In this document: piece after piece, positions 9,931-22,215 of the stretch
How positions within the stretch are numbered: position 1 is the first letter of the stretch
Layout: each line of letters begins with the position of its first letter
NCBI GenBank assembly: GCA_946807835.1
Contig: OX327697.1
Coordinates: 7,207,001 to 7,271,000, forward strand
From: Ailanthus altissimus
Taxonomy: Eukaryota > Streptophyta > Magnoliopsida > Sapindales > Simaroubaceae
DNA length: 64,000 bases
Direction: 5' to 3'
Notes under the pieces: generated by a model
What the model was told of the DNA's origin: nothing
The model's input: only the letters and a program-made list of their open reading frames with translations
The model's database searches: none
Made by a program: the position numbers and the translations under genes

Positions 9931-11367
9931 TAATGAACACTTAAAATTACACAATTTAATAAGGATTTTATATTATTATTTTGTATTACAAGTGTCTTTA
10001 ACACCCTCCCCCCCAAAAAAAAAAAAAAACTTAAGTATGTTTACAATATTATACCTAATTAGCTGTTAACTGTTTTGTGGTATGTTCGACAAAATAGGCA
10101 TAACTTTCTACCTATAAATCCAATTGAAGTGATTCTTGATCATGTGAGGAGCTGACTCAATGGACTAATATATTGTATTTACAAGGCATTCGAAATTTGA
10201 GTGTTTAGAGGGTGAAAATAGCCTAAAATAGAACTGATCTATAGTACAGGCCCAGTTCAAACAGTCATCAATATTTAGCCTATAACTATAAAAATATGTA
10301 TATAATACGTATGAGACAACTCAATTTAGAAAGATAAGAGACTTATCTACAAGTTTTAATTTTTGAGTGACAGCTAATTCGATAATCATGTGGGTGCATT
10401 AATGATAATCAATGCAAATTAGTTGTCGCCCTTCTTGACTTTTATCATCCATATGGTTTTCTTTTCATTTGTCTTGATTTGTCTTGATTTATCCATATTT
10501 GTTTATAAATAGGTGGCTTGTTTATGCCCAAAGCATGTAATTAGAGAGCTAGATTTTAGTTTAAAATACTTATCTTTTGTATTATCTCTTTGTAGTATTA
10601 TTTCTCTTGTTTATTATTCTAAAGTCATGTTACCTCTTTTTCCATCTTTTTTTTTTTCTTTAGTTTTATTATGTCTAATTAATTTTCTTTTTGCTAAGGT
10701 GAAAGGGTGAAACTCTTGACAAGATAATAAGATATACTTAACTCTTATTCATGAATTTAATATTTTATTCTTAAGTTATACAAATTTATATATGATGTAT
10801 TTATTTTATTTGTAATCTTAATACCCTTTCTTATAAAGTGGTGTATCTTGATTTATTATAGACAATTTTTATAGTTAGCATAATAAATTCTTGAAACCAT
10901 TTATAATATTTGGCATAAATACCATTTCTTGTAAAATGAGAGTCTTGATTTATTGTAAATAAATATAAAGATTGACATAATAAATACTTGAACTCATTTA
11001 CAAGATTTTGTGTATAATAATTGAAAAACTAAATACTAGTTAATATATAAATGGTGATGAACTTTAATTGTTATATCTTTCGATTGGAACCTCCTTTATG
11101 TGAGGATTCCAACTAAGTTATAAAAAGAGTTGAATATATTCATATTTTATATGCCAAGAGTGGATCCCCCTAATCTTAGCTTTTATTTTAATTAATTAAT
11201 TGAATTATTATTTGCAAACATCTTATACTGCTTTAATTATCTTTAAAGTATTTATAGTTTGTAATTTTAATTCTATTTTTCTATGGATCGACCCCGTTCT
11301 CACCGAGTTATTTACTACTTCGACAATCCTGCACTTGAGAATAAACTCCTATATTCTAGACGTGTCA
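9931..11367 (+). repeat. Solo LTR of the Athila-like gypsy family
   Basis: 1437 bp that align along their whole length with the LTRs at 19647-21084 and 29727-31164. It starts TAATGAACAC (the family has TGATGAACAC) and ends GACGTGTCA. Flanks TATGG (9926-9930) and TATGA (11368-11372) agree at four of five positions, as expected for an old target duplication. There is no internal region, so it is a solo LTR left by unequal recombination. It is visibly more diverged from the other two copies than they are from each other. Confidence 0.9.
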
Positions 11368-13180
11368 TATGAAAATGATGACAAACATTACGCTAGACAC
11401 ACACTTACATACTAATAGGCCATATGTCAAGTAATTCAATTTTTATTACAGTAAAGGAAACATATTTTGTGTTATGAAAACTTCATTCATAATTCTTTTT
11501 TATTATGTTCACTCAAAAATAGTTAGTTAAAGAAAAAATCAAATTTATTATTTTTAATTGTAATACTACCTTTCTTAAATGTTATTTCATAATTTTTATC
11601 TTAAATTAATATGTCAAACAATTATTTTATGATAAAATAGTATAATGTTCACCATTTTACGGTCTACGAAACACCTCTACAAATTTATCCTTCGTTATCA
11701 GATTTTTTCGATTCACCATATTTTTTCTTTAATTCATCCTATTTTTCTTAAATTCTTTATATTTCTTATGCATTTCATTATATTACACTTTTTCATTTAA
11801 AAAACAAACACAAAAAACTTCAAAACTTTGAATTTCTTAAAAATAGTGGATTCAAATATTTGTTGAGAAAAAAAAAATATTTCAAGGGCATAATTGTTCA
11901 ATTGTCTATTTCTTAACTAATAAAAATTAACCATTTATTTGTAGTTAAAAAAAATATTGCCTAATGATCAAAATCATTGTCTTAAAGGCTGTTGAAATGA
12001 TACAAGTCTTTTTTAGAAAAATAAACAACTCTAAATAATTTTCAATACCTTTCATTAAGTTCTTCATTCTTCCCTATAATTGATCACCGGGTATGTGTGC
12101 AATAATAAGAAAGTAAATAGTCAAAGGATACCTCAATTTATTCACATACTTAAGATAATACAGAAAAATGACGTCTCAGTATATTTTAATTTATAATAAT
12201 ACTATTATAAGCTTACTTTTTTATACTAGTCTTTACTAATGTAGAAAACACATACTTAGGGATGGATCTATTTAGAATTTTAATTAGCTTGTAATGTAAA
12301 GATGGGGTTAAGGTGGAATATAAGAATGAATATATGAGGCTCAAATCATACCATAAACACTTAAACCTTACTTAGAATTCTATTAGTCACCTTTTTCTTT
12401 ATTTATCTCCTCCCCCAAACTTAGTTTATTCCTATCTTCCTTTTAATCACGAATTTTCAACCATTCTCTTATTTTCCTAAACTAGTGGTATACATTTTTT
12501 TTTACTTTTTTTTATTACCCCAAACTTAGATTGAAAAATACATCCCAGACTTATAGTTTCTACTTCACTACCCTTTTCTAAAAAAATCACAATCTTATTT
12601 TTTCAAGAGTATTTTTAAGTAAACTCAAGGTCTATGGTGTTACGGATAATTTTAGAATATAAAAACTTTAGATCTTAGGCTTGTAATGTGGTTAAACTAA
12701 AGAATGGATAATTAGACTCAAATAGGGTAATTATGGATAAATATATATCAAAGATAGGCTAAAAAAAGGCTCAAACGATCTAAAGATGACTTAATATCAT
12801 TTTCCTAAGTATGTGAATTCTAGGATTTTGCCTCAAGTAGTAACCAAGCGAGTTCTAGAGTGTTGGTCCTTGAGACTGTGGTGTACTACTTATCATGAAT
12901 ATCTCTAAGTAACAATTTAACTATTACATGCTTTATTTAAATGTGCTCAAGAATAGGTGATAAAAAATAAGGTTGAAATCAGTTCAAGATTCATAATATA
13001 AGAGTTATCTCAAGCATCTATTATTATTTAGAGACTTGTGAAAATAAATTCCGCCAATATTCTATTTCTTATCATAGACTAATGATCATTTTTTCAACTA
13101 AAACTTATCAACTAAAAATAATTTACCCCACGAGACAGCCAATCAATAAAAGCAGCAAAATAAACACAAGAAAGTGTTAC

Positions 13181-13480
13181 CCACCCTAAACTTAAATTAA
13201 ACATTATCCTCAATGTCTAAAAATAAATTTAAATATAAGAGAAACTCCATTAATAGATGAAGTTAAACTATTGCAACGTTGTTTTTTATTGATGGGACTA
13301 TAGTGTTCCTTGGCTCCCAATACTTGCAAATGCTCGTGTTGCTTCCTTGAATGTTCATCTTGCTTGTTTTTATTCTTAAAAATAAAAGCAAATAAAATAA
13401 CTAAAACTAAAAATAAGTTAATAAAAATATAAATTACTTGGGTTGCCTCCTAAAAAGCGTTTGGTTTAACATTGTCGGCT
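13181..13480 (-). other. Post-pol conserved motifs of the old gypsy element
   Basis: The minus strand reads GTTAAACCAAACGC, then TTTTTAGGAGGCAACCCAAG (13440-13473), and farther on GACATTGAGGATAATG followed by AAGTTTAGGGTGGG (13181-13222). Both signatures are conserved downstream of integrase in Athila-type elements. The second also occurs in the younger element at 28490-28525. No coding capacity remains between them. Confidence 0.7.
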
Positions 13481-13499
13481 TGGTGAAGCTCTTTTTACT

Positions 13500-14418
13500 C
13501 TTATAATGGATCAAAGTTGATAATGGAAGCATCTTTGTATGTGATTTTATTATTATTTCTCTCATTTTGCTTTCACATCTTTGCAATTACTCCTAGAGCA
13601 ATAGCTTTCACCTCATTCTTCTCATGCTCCTCCGAAAAGACTTTAATCTTAGACTAGGGAAGTGATTCTCTTTGATCCTTTCTTTCAGTTATTGTTCTTT
13701 CTTCTTCTTTCTTTTCTTTCTATACTTCAACGCCTTCTTTTTTATATAAGGATTCAACATCTCTATGTCCTTGAGTTGCTTGGAGTTTTGATGTTCCACA
13801 TCAATGCTATAGCAATCTTCACTTTCAGATGGTTATTTAGCCTCCTTTGAAGACTTTGAATGTTGCTAATGCTATCTTGCACTCTCATGGTTATCTCTCT
13901 TTTTTTAACACCAATGACAGTATGTCCCATAACTAAGAAGGATCTTCCAAAGATGATAAGGATTTCCTTGTCTTCTTTCATATCTAGGACGATAAAATAT
14001 GCAGAAAAAATGAACTTATCCACCTTTACTAGTATGTCTTATATGATTCCTTTCTAGTATGCGAGAAAGCGATCAACAAGTTAAAGTGTGACATTTATGG
14101 GTTTGCTTCTCTCAAACCTAACTTGTTGTAGACGAAAAGAGGCATAAGATTAATGCTTGCTCCTAGATTGCGTAAAGTAGAGCTTTACCAAGGTCATGAT
14201 TGCCATTGGAGCATAATATGGTAAACCTCAGTCAATGCTACGATCTCATAATCCTCTAGTCTCATCTTTTTCAAAAGTATACTCTTTATGAACTTAATGT
14301 AATTAGGCATCTGGTCAAGTGCATCTGCCAAAAAGGGATTAATTTGTACTTTTGTTTAAAATTTCAAAAAATTTCAAAAATTGCTTATCTAATTTTTTCT
14401 TTTGCAACCTCTGGGGAT
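13500..14418 (-). pseudogene. Athila-like gag-protease linker and protease
   Basis: The minus strand carries ALDQMPNYIKFIKSILLKKM and ALTEVYHIMLQ, then LGASINLMPL (the protease flap region of Athila elements), VDKFIFSAYFIVLDMKEDKE, IIFGRSFL and ITMRVQD, in family order. Several stops and frame changes separate these blocks, so it is a relic. The sequence stops matching pol around 13560 and jumps to post-pol sequence, showing loss of RT through integrase. Confidence 0.85.
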
Positions 14419-15460
14419 GTTAATTGAATGTATGATTAATCGAGTGTACATATGATTTTAAAATTTTTTTACACAACAAGTATCATATACAAAATATACT
14501 CAATCTAACATAATCATATGCATATATCTCATATATGTTCATATGTAAATTAAATTAGATAATAAATAATTAAAACTTACCTGGATTGAAGATAACTTTT
14601 AATTCTTCAAGAATTTCAATCTCCAAGTCTTGAGCTCACCTTGAAGTGAGCTATTGCACAATTTTAATTCACAACAAAATTGGTGGGATTGTGAATCTAG
14701 AATAGCAGCCACAAAATTGTTCCAGCAATAAGTGTTTATGTTTAGAGTAAACAAATGGTATGAATACTTTATGTTTTTAGTTTTGTTCTTCACAACTCTT
14801 TATTTAGAACACTTGCCAAAATTTTAATGCCAATTCTCTATCAACTCTCACTTACGTATTTTGCTTTCACAAATTGAATGAAATAATTCAATTCTCTTTC
14901 CAACACATAATGCTATACATGACCTACCAAGGGACATGCTTAAGTGAAAATATTAATGACATTCACCATATTGATCTACCACATTTTGTCATGACATGTG
15001 ATAATCTTTGTGCAATTTGTATTACAATACAAAATTAATGCCTTACCATTATATATTACTACCAATATGTTTTGTTAAAGGCAAACACAATTTAATTACA
15101 CATTATATACACTTGGCCCATGTCATGAATACATATATCCCATCTAATATTTAATTAATTATTCAAAATAATTTGAATAATTACTTTTACCTTACTTATT
15201 TTTACTTGCAAGGTTAAATGGTAAATTCATGATAAAAATAATTCATGAATCAAATTGTACCACTTGTCAACATCCTATTGGTTAACAACTCTTGTCAACT
15301 AATTATGTAATGTACTTAACATTTAAGTCTCAACAAGTATACACCTTAAGGAACTTGAAACAAATTTTCAGTTTACTAGAATTTTTTGGACTAAACTATT
15401 TAATCCAATATGCTGCCATTGTACACAATGAGTATACTTTATATTGTGAGACTCTTTAGA

Positions 15461-15829
15461 TCCACTCCCAGTTTTTCATATAGAACTTTTTCATACATTC
15501 ATGAACAATGTCCTACACATGTTACGAATATTACAAAGTGACAAGTTAGACCATACAAGTTGAGGTTATAACATATCCATATAATCCCTCTATCATGTAT
15601 ATCTTGGTAAAGCAGAGATATAGATTAATACCATCACGTTATGGATATAATCCACACCTAGTTTGTCATATGGAACTTCTCCATACGTTCGTGAATAATG
15701 TCCCACACATGTTACGAATATTACAAAGTGACGAATTAGACCATACAAGTTAAGGTTATAACATATCCATATAATCCCTCCATCATGTATATCTTAGTAA
15801 AGCAGAGACATAGATTAATACCATCAAGT
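15461..15829. repeat. 190-bp direct tandem duplication within the LTR
   Basis: 15461-15636 and 15651-15826 are near-identical, both starting TCCAC and running through CATGTTACGAATATTAC to AGATTAATACCATCA. The other LTR copies have one copy, so this is a local duplication. Confidence 0.85.
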
Positions 15830-16342
15830 CTCTATATACTCGACCATAAACTTGTCTCCAGATTCGTATTTTAATAAATAATATCCACAAACACTTTTAC
15901 AATATTATTTATCCCTAAAACAAAACTCTTTTCATGAGTATTTTGTTTATGGCCATAAGATTTTCTGAAACACAATCTTGGAGCATCAAGATATATTACT
16001 CACCTAAATGAGTTAATGAATCTCATATCTACACACACCAAACTCTATGATCATCGGACCATACCTCAGTGACACCTAGCGGTCAAGCCATGAAAAGTTT
16101 CTGACATGTGTGAAACTAAAGTATTGTGGATCACTCACAAGTTCATGTGGTGCTTAGGTAAAATTGTAAGACTGTGTTAGAGCCCACCAACACTTTGGTC
16201 CAACCAATGGCTAACACCTCAATGTCTACTAGCATACCACACAAAATTTATAGGTAACTTACGCCTTCAACCAATGTTGAACCTAGGATCTCATTCCTTA
16301 TAGGCTTTTAAGGTCCGATGGTTATACCCATCAGTGAAGTCC

Positions 16343-18358
16343 AAAAGTTAGAATCTTGTCTGTGATGGTACAAAGACCTGAGAATACATTAGTAATAACA
16401 TAGTTGCAAGAGTTGCAATAAGTACTAAGAAATGTTATTATGTAAGTCTATTCACCAATGCAGGTCTATCAGTGGAATCCTTTTATATAGACCAGTGTAT
16501 ACTATACCTAAATGGTCTAAATAGTTATTCTTAGCTAATCATGGACTTACTGGAAGTTCGTATAATATATAGGTGTTTAGTAAAGACTGAATACTAAATA
16601 GACTCAATAAGGACCCCAATAGACATCCCAAGAAGCTGTCAATAGAAGGTCCTCTCAAGTTGAGTAGTATACGTGGTCCTTTGACCTAAGTACCATGGTG
16701 TACTTGTAAGTGATCTATCATACTTTGATTTCACACATGTAACAGACCTTTTACGGTGTGACCGTTGGGAGTCGTTGGGTATAGTCCGATGCTTATAGAG
16801 TCCAGTGTATACAGATATGAAATTTGTCAGCTCACATGAATGAGTTATATATATATCCAGATCCTCAAAGACTGTATCTTAGAAAGTCTTATGGCCATAA
16901 GCAATGTACCCAAGAAAAGAGTTTCCTACAAGATTAAACAGTATTGTAAAAGTGTTTAAATATATTGTTTATTAAGATACGTGTCTGGAGATAAGTTCAC
17001 GGATGAGCACTTAGGTATTTGACGATAGTGATCTATATCCCTGCTCTTCCAAGCTATGATTAGCGGAAGGATTATACGCATGTGCTATGACCTCAACTTG
17101 TATGGTCTACTGCACTGATTTGTAATATCTGTGACGTGTGCATGGGGCATCGATTTTGAACTCACAAAATAGTTCTGTTTGACAAATTGAGAGTGGACCT
17201 AGAGAGTTCCGCAATATGAAGTGTACTCGTTATGCACTGGAGCAACGTACCGGATTGAATAGTTCGATTCAAAAAATTCCAGCAGACCGAACATTTAGTT
17301 CGGTTTCTCTCCGGTCGTGCACGTCTCAAGACTTAAAAGTTAAGTACATGTGGGCCAATTATTGTATGATTTAAAAATTATCAAAATGACCTTATTTGTT
17401 GGACAAATAATATTATTATTTTATTCATTAAAATATTTATTGAATAAAATAATAATAATAATAATATATGATATTATTATTTAAATTGAAATCAAACAAT
17501 TAATTTTTTATTTAAATTGGCATGTATTTCTACCATAATTTAATATGATTAAATCATTTGTTTAATATTAATTAAATGATAAGATAAGTATAATGGGTGG
17601 CATTTATTAATGGTAGGCCTTAAAATATTTCTTAATGATGAGAAAATATTTTCTCATTTGGCCTAGATTAAGGCTAAGTTCATTTAAATGATATTCTATT
17701 TTATTTTATTTTAATTTGGTTTTTTGTTAATAATAATAAACAAAAACTAATGGCAAACACAATTGATGCCATTAGATGAGAAAATGAAAGATAGTAATAA
17801 ACAAAACACTAATGACAAATATAATAGTTGCCATTAGGTAAGAAAATGAAAGATAATAATAAACAAATAAAAGAGTAATTAGTTGCTCAACTAATGATAA
17901 TAATTTCGTGCAAGGTGTTGAAGGGGATGAAAAAAAAATGAGAAGTTAATTTTGCTAAGTATTGGAAAATTCTTCCAAGTGTTGAGAAAACAAAAACTCA
18001 ACTATTCTTTTTTTTCTTCTTCCATTTTTCCTTCTATTTTGGTCACCCATATAACAAGATAGATACAAGGATTCAAGAGTTGAATTCTTTGCTGAAAAAA
18101 TTGCTATTCTAACTTCCTCAAGCCCACCGTGTTGAGAAATTAGAATTGTGAACAGGTTGCTTCAAATGCGGGTATTCCAGTTCGACCAAATACCAAAGGC
18201 TTGACAAGGTACTATAACTCAATCTTGATGTACTTTACATTTATGAGATAACATGTAATGTTTACTTGTGTTTATTATTTAGTAATTTCTATTCCGTTCA
18301 TCCGCTGCGCATGTATGTATGTGATACGTATGCTATATTTGAATGATAGACACAAACT
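16343..18358 (+). repeat. LTR fragment, plus orientation, lacking its first ~260 bp
   Basis: Matches 53158-55380 on the plus strand, from TTAGAATCTTGTCTG to the CCGCTGCGCAT motif (18300-18311) and a terminal TGATAGACACAAACT. Its 5' end is missing. With the arm at 14419-16165 it forms an inverted pair about 1.7-2 kb long with roughly 20-25% mismatch by eye. Confidence 0.75.
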
Positions 18359-19033
18359 CACATGCATGCACCATAGGTTTAAAATCACTCACAAAAATGA
18401 TCATGAATATTACTCAACTTAAGAAAACCCTCAATTAACAGCTTTATAGGATATCTATTGGATGTCCGCATGAGTCTATTCAGTACCCAGTCCTTATTGA
18501 ATATTTGTATCTCTATACGAGTTTTAACTAAACTTATGGTTTACTAAGACTAACTGTCTAAACCATCTAGATATAGATATAAATTAATCTATATAAAATA
18601 AGGTATTCACTGACAGACCCGCATAAGAGAAGATAGATCAGGAACATAGTATCTAAGAATATATTTACATAATGACATTTTCTATCACTATTTGTAATTC
18701 TTTGCAACTATGTCATTACTAATATATTCTTAAGTCTTTGTCCCATTTCATACGACGCTCTAACTCCTAAGATTTTACTGACTCTTAAACTTGTTAACTC
18801 TTATCAGTGCTAACTCTTAGCATTTATAACTCGCAGCTGCTAATTCTTAGCACTAATTTAAACTCTTTTAGACCAAATCTGAACTCTTTTAGATCATACA
18901 ATATCTAAAATATTACAAACATCTTACTATATATTAAATTTAATTAGCGATTTTAATGAACTGATGATAATATAAATACAAAAATAAATATTTATACATC
19001 AAAATGAATAACACATAAGCACAAATTCCAACA

Positions 19034-19641
19034 GAGGAAAAGGTGGAGGTTGAGTGAACTACTGATTCTGCATATTGCTACTAGTATTTTTTTATGTGTT
19101 TGTACTTGTTGAACACCTCTTTAGCCTTTAAGAAAAAGGTATTGGCGGTCTGTAGGGCTGTACTTCATGGTTGTTAAGGTGTGTTGTCGTGTAAAACTTT
19201 ATAACTTCTTAAAAAGACAGCTTGGATTATAAGTGTATGTCTTCCAATGATGGCTTCTTTTTATGTTGTGGAGGAAATCCTAGTGGGTTTATTGGTTTAG
19301 ATGATTGCTCTTGGTTATTTATTACTCAATGAAAAATTTAGATGATCTCTCCATCCTGGGTTTTAGAAGTTTGAATGGGGGTTTTTCTACTGCCCATTAT
19401 AATTTCATACACAATTTATAGTCTCTATACATCGTCCATTCATATGGTTTTCACCATAGAAGTCACAAGTTACCCTTTAATTATTGATGGCATTCAACGA
19501 ATTAAATTTCTTTGATAACATATTTATTTATACTGCTAATGAGTTGAATGCATCAATCTTATAAACACTGGAGACTCACCTTGGTGTAACTCTCTCTGAT
19601 GGCCATTTATAGGCATTGGATGCTATCTCCTCTAGCAAGTC
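19034..19641 (-). pseudogene. Athila-like gag C-terminal half (old element)
   Basis: Continues exactly from the fragment at 31165 across the younger insertion: YDLLEEIASNAYKWPSER, then LSKKFNSLNAINN, a decayed zinc knuckle (CDFYGENHMNGRC) and NPGWRDHLNFS, a signature of Athila-type gag. Frame breaks and stops are frequent. Beyond about 19330 the match fades until the protease linker at 14418. Confidence 0.85.
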
Positions 19642-19646
19642 ATACG

Positions 19647-21084
19647 TGATGAACACTTGAAATTACACATTTAATAAGAGTTTTACATGATTGTTTTGTA
19701 TTATTAGTGTATTTAATTTTCTTAACTTAAGTATGTTTACAATATTGTACTTAATTATCTTTTAACTATTTTGTGGTAGGTTCGGTAAAATGGGCATAAC
19801 TTTCTACCTAAAGATACAATTGAGGTGATTCTTGATCCTGTGGAGAGCTGACTCAATGGGATAATATATTGTATTTCATAAAGTATTGTAAATTTGAATG
19901 TTTAGAGGGTGAAAAATGGCCTAAAACAGAACTGATCGGCAGTACAGGCCTAGTTTGAACAGTCATTAGTATTTGACTCATAACTATAGAAATACGTATC
20001 TAATACATATGAGATCACTCAATTTGAAAAGATAAGAGACTTATCTACAACTTTGATATTTTGAGTGACAGCTAATTCGGATCACATCAATTCTAAATTG
20101 GATAATCAAGTGGGTGCCCAAGTGATAATGAATGCAAATTATTTTGCCACCATTCTTGACTTTCATCAACCAAGTGGTTCCCTCCAAATTTGTCTCAATT
20201 TATCCATATTTTTTTATAAATAGATGGCTTGTTTATATATAAAGAATGTAATTAGAAAGTTAGAATTTAGTTCAAAATACTTGTCCTTTGTATCCATTTC
20301 TTTGTAAATTTATTTCTCTTGTTTACTATTAAATCATGTTATTTCTTCTTCTATTTCTTTTCTTTTTCTTTAGTTTTATTATGTTCAAATAATTTTCTTT
20401 AAGCTAAGGTGAAAGGGTGAAGCTCTTGGTAAGGTAATAAGATATGTTTAATATTTATTCATGAATTTAATGCTTCATTTTTAAGTTATACAAACTTATA
20501 TATGATGTATTTATTTTGTTTGTAGAATTAATACCATTTCTTCTAAAGTGGTGATTCTTGATTTATTATTGACAAACTTAATACTTGGCACAATAAATTC
20601 TTGAAACCATTTATAAGATTTGGTGTATATAACATTTCTTGTAAAGTAGAAGTCTTGATTTATTGTAGACAAATATAAAGATTGACATAATAAATACTTG
20701 AACCCATTTATAAGATTTGGTGTATAATAATTGAAAGAAATAAATACTAATCAATATATAAATGATGATGAACTTTAATTGCTATATTTTTCGGTTGGAA
20801 CGTCCTTTGTGTGAGGATTCCAATTGAGTTATTAAAAAATAAAAAGTTAAATATATTCTTATTTCTTATGCCAAGAGTGAATCCTCGTAACCTTAGCTTT
20901 TTATTTGAATTGGTTAATTGAAATAATATTTGCAAACATCTTATACTGCATTAATTATCTTTAAAGTGTTTATAATTTATAATTTTAATTCTACTTCCCT
21001 GTGGATCGACCCCGTTCTCATCGGGTTATTTATTACTTCGACAATCCTGCACTTGGGAATAACTCCTATATTCTGGACGTGTCA
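19647..21084 (+). repeat. 5' LTR of the LOG-carrying gypsy element
   Basis: 1438 bp, TGATGAACAC to GACGTGTCA, matched end to end with 29727-31164. Short open frames inside (for example 20747-20935 minus and 20930-21084 plus) recur in the other LTR and are not genes. Confidence 0.96.
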
Positions 21085-21090
21085 AGTTTT

Positions 21091-21108
21091 TAGCGCCGTT
21101 GCCGGAGA
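21091..21108 (+). other. Primer-binding site (tRNA-Asp)
   Basis: TAGCGCCGTTGCCGGAGA, six bases inside the LTR, differs by two G-to-A transitions from TGGCGCCGTTGCCGGGGA, the complement of the 3' end of plant tRNA-Asp used by Athila-type elements. Confidence 0.9.
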
Positions 21109-21147
21109 GGTAAAAATAATATTTTGTTTTGTTGTTGTTTGTTTGTT

Positions 21148-21385
21148 TATTTTATTTTCATAGAAGGCTAAGCCTCCTAACGTGTTTTACTTTATTTATT
21201 ATTTTTGCTTTTTATTTTTATGGAAGGCTGAGCCTCCTACTCTTTATTTATTATTCGTTTTTTATTTTCATGGAAAGTCGAGCCTCCTAACGTGCTTTAC
21301 TTTATTTATTATTCTTTTTTTTTATTTTTGCTTTTTATTTTCATGGAAGGTCGAGCCTCCTAACGTACTTTATTTATTATTTTGT
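21148..21385 (+). repeat. Leader tandem repeats with small palindromes
   Basis: Four units of about 55-75 bp, each containing TTTATTTTCATGGAAGG then CGAGCCTCCTAACGT and ACTTTATTTATTATT. The core AGGCTAAGCCT (first unit) is a perfect short palindrome and is weakened in later units. It lies between the primer site and gag, where packaging signals normally sit. Confidence 0.75.
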
Positions 21386-21652
21386 TTATTATATAATCTA
21401 ACATTACTAATCTAACTTCTAATTATTTATCTTTATTTTGCTTTTCGTTTTTCCTATTTTATTTACTTGTGTTTAATATTTGCTTTTCTCTTATTTGTAT
21501 TATTTATTATTATTGTATTGTATTTTATTTCTTTTATGAGCGGTTGGTTTCGAGATCCTAATTCTCATCGTTTGGTGAAATGTAATTTCAAAACTTCCTT
21601 TAATAGTTTATTAGATTTTCTTTCATCTCCTCATTCTTTACCAATTAACACC

Positions 21653-21790
21653 ATGAGCGAAAATCAAATTGAGGGACTCATAGACCTAGGGGACAATCAA
21701 TCTCAACATAATGAGCATAACCGACCTAGGACACTTAGAGACTACATGAACCCTACACGAACTGGTGCACCATCTTGCTTAATACCTATC
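21653..21790 (+). pseudogene. Gag N-terminus, truncated
   Basis: Starts at ATG 21653 (MSENQIEGL) and reaches RTLRDYMNPTRTGAPSC, the conserved N-terminal block of Athila-type gag. The frame then runs into a junction at about 21778-21790 and ends at 21820. The normal capsid core is missing, so this is a deletion end. An in-frame upstream ATG at 21467 adds a hydrophobic leader but matches nothing in the family. Confidence 0.85.
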
Positions 21791-22215
21791 CCCATCATGG
21801 TTTTGAAACATGGAGAGTAGTCTCAAATTTCTATGAGGGCTTAACACCCCAAGTTAGGCAAATGGTAGAAATGATATGTAATGGAACATTTGAGGAAAAA
21901 GACCCAGAAGAGGCAATGAACCATCTTAACTTACTAGCAGAAAATGCTCAAAATTGGGACACTGCTGGTACCTGTGAGGCACCTAGCAAAAACCAAACCA
22001 CTACATCTAGTGGGGGTATTTATCATCTTAAGGAAGACCATGACCTTCAAGCCAAATTAGCATCCCTTGCTAGAAAAGTCAAAACCTTAGAAATGAAAAA
22101 GAGTGGTCAAATAAAATCTGTTCAAGAAATTATATGTCACATTTGTGAAACCCATGATCACTCTATCAATGATTGCCCAACTTTGCCTGCATTTAGGGAA
22201 TGTCTCCATGAATAA
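21785..22215 (+). pseudogene. Gag C-terminal part with zinc knuckle
   Basis: Open for about 140 codons from the deletion junction. It resumes at PHHGFETWRVVSNFYEGLTP, a motif from the end of the capsid domain, then VEMICNGTF, LAENAQNWDT, a short coiled-coil (LQAKLASLARKVKTLEMKK) and CHICETHDHSINDC, a CCHC nucleocapsid finger. Compared with related elements about 130 codons of the capsid are gone between this and the N-terminal block. A stop follows at 22213-22215. Confidence 0.88.

Larger units (their letters stand above)
14419..19033 (-). repeat. Solo LTR (minus orientation) disrupted by a plus-strand copy
   Basis: Outer arms 14419 to about 16165 and about 18395 to 19033 together match, in reverse orientation, almost the whole LTR at 52900-55380. 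The minus-strand start TGTTGGAATTTGTGC is at 19033 and the end (…TCAATTAACA) at 14419. Flanks GGGGA (14414-14418) and GAGGA (19034-19038) agree at four of five positions. The old gypsy gag-protease linker runs straight across this junction, confirming insertion into it. The middle holds a second copy in the opposite orientation plus about 180 bp of unmatched sequence (16166-16342). Confidence 0.75.

Noticed and set aside
9658..10710. Hydrophobic short plus-strand ORFs (63 and 65 codons)
   Set aside because: Composition is that expected from T-rich DNA; no start context, no homology, and the second lies inside a solo LTR.
20747..21163. Short ORFs inside the LTRs, recurring near 30827-31246 and 11200-11415
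   Set aside because: Repeated only because the LTRs are repeated; low-complexity, and each copy differs by stops. Not genes.
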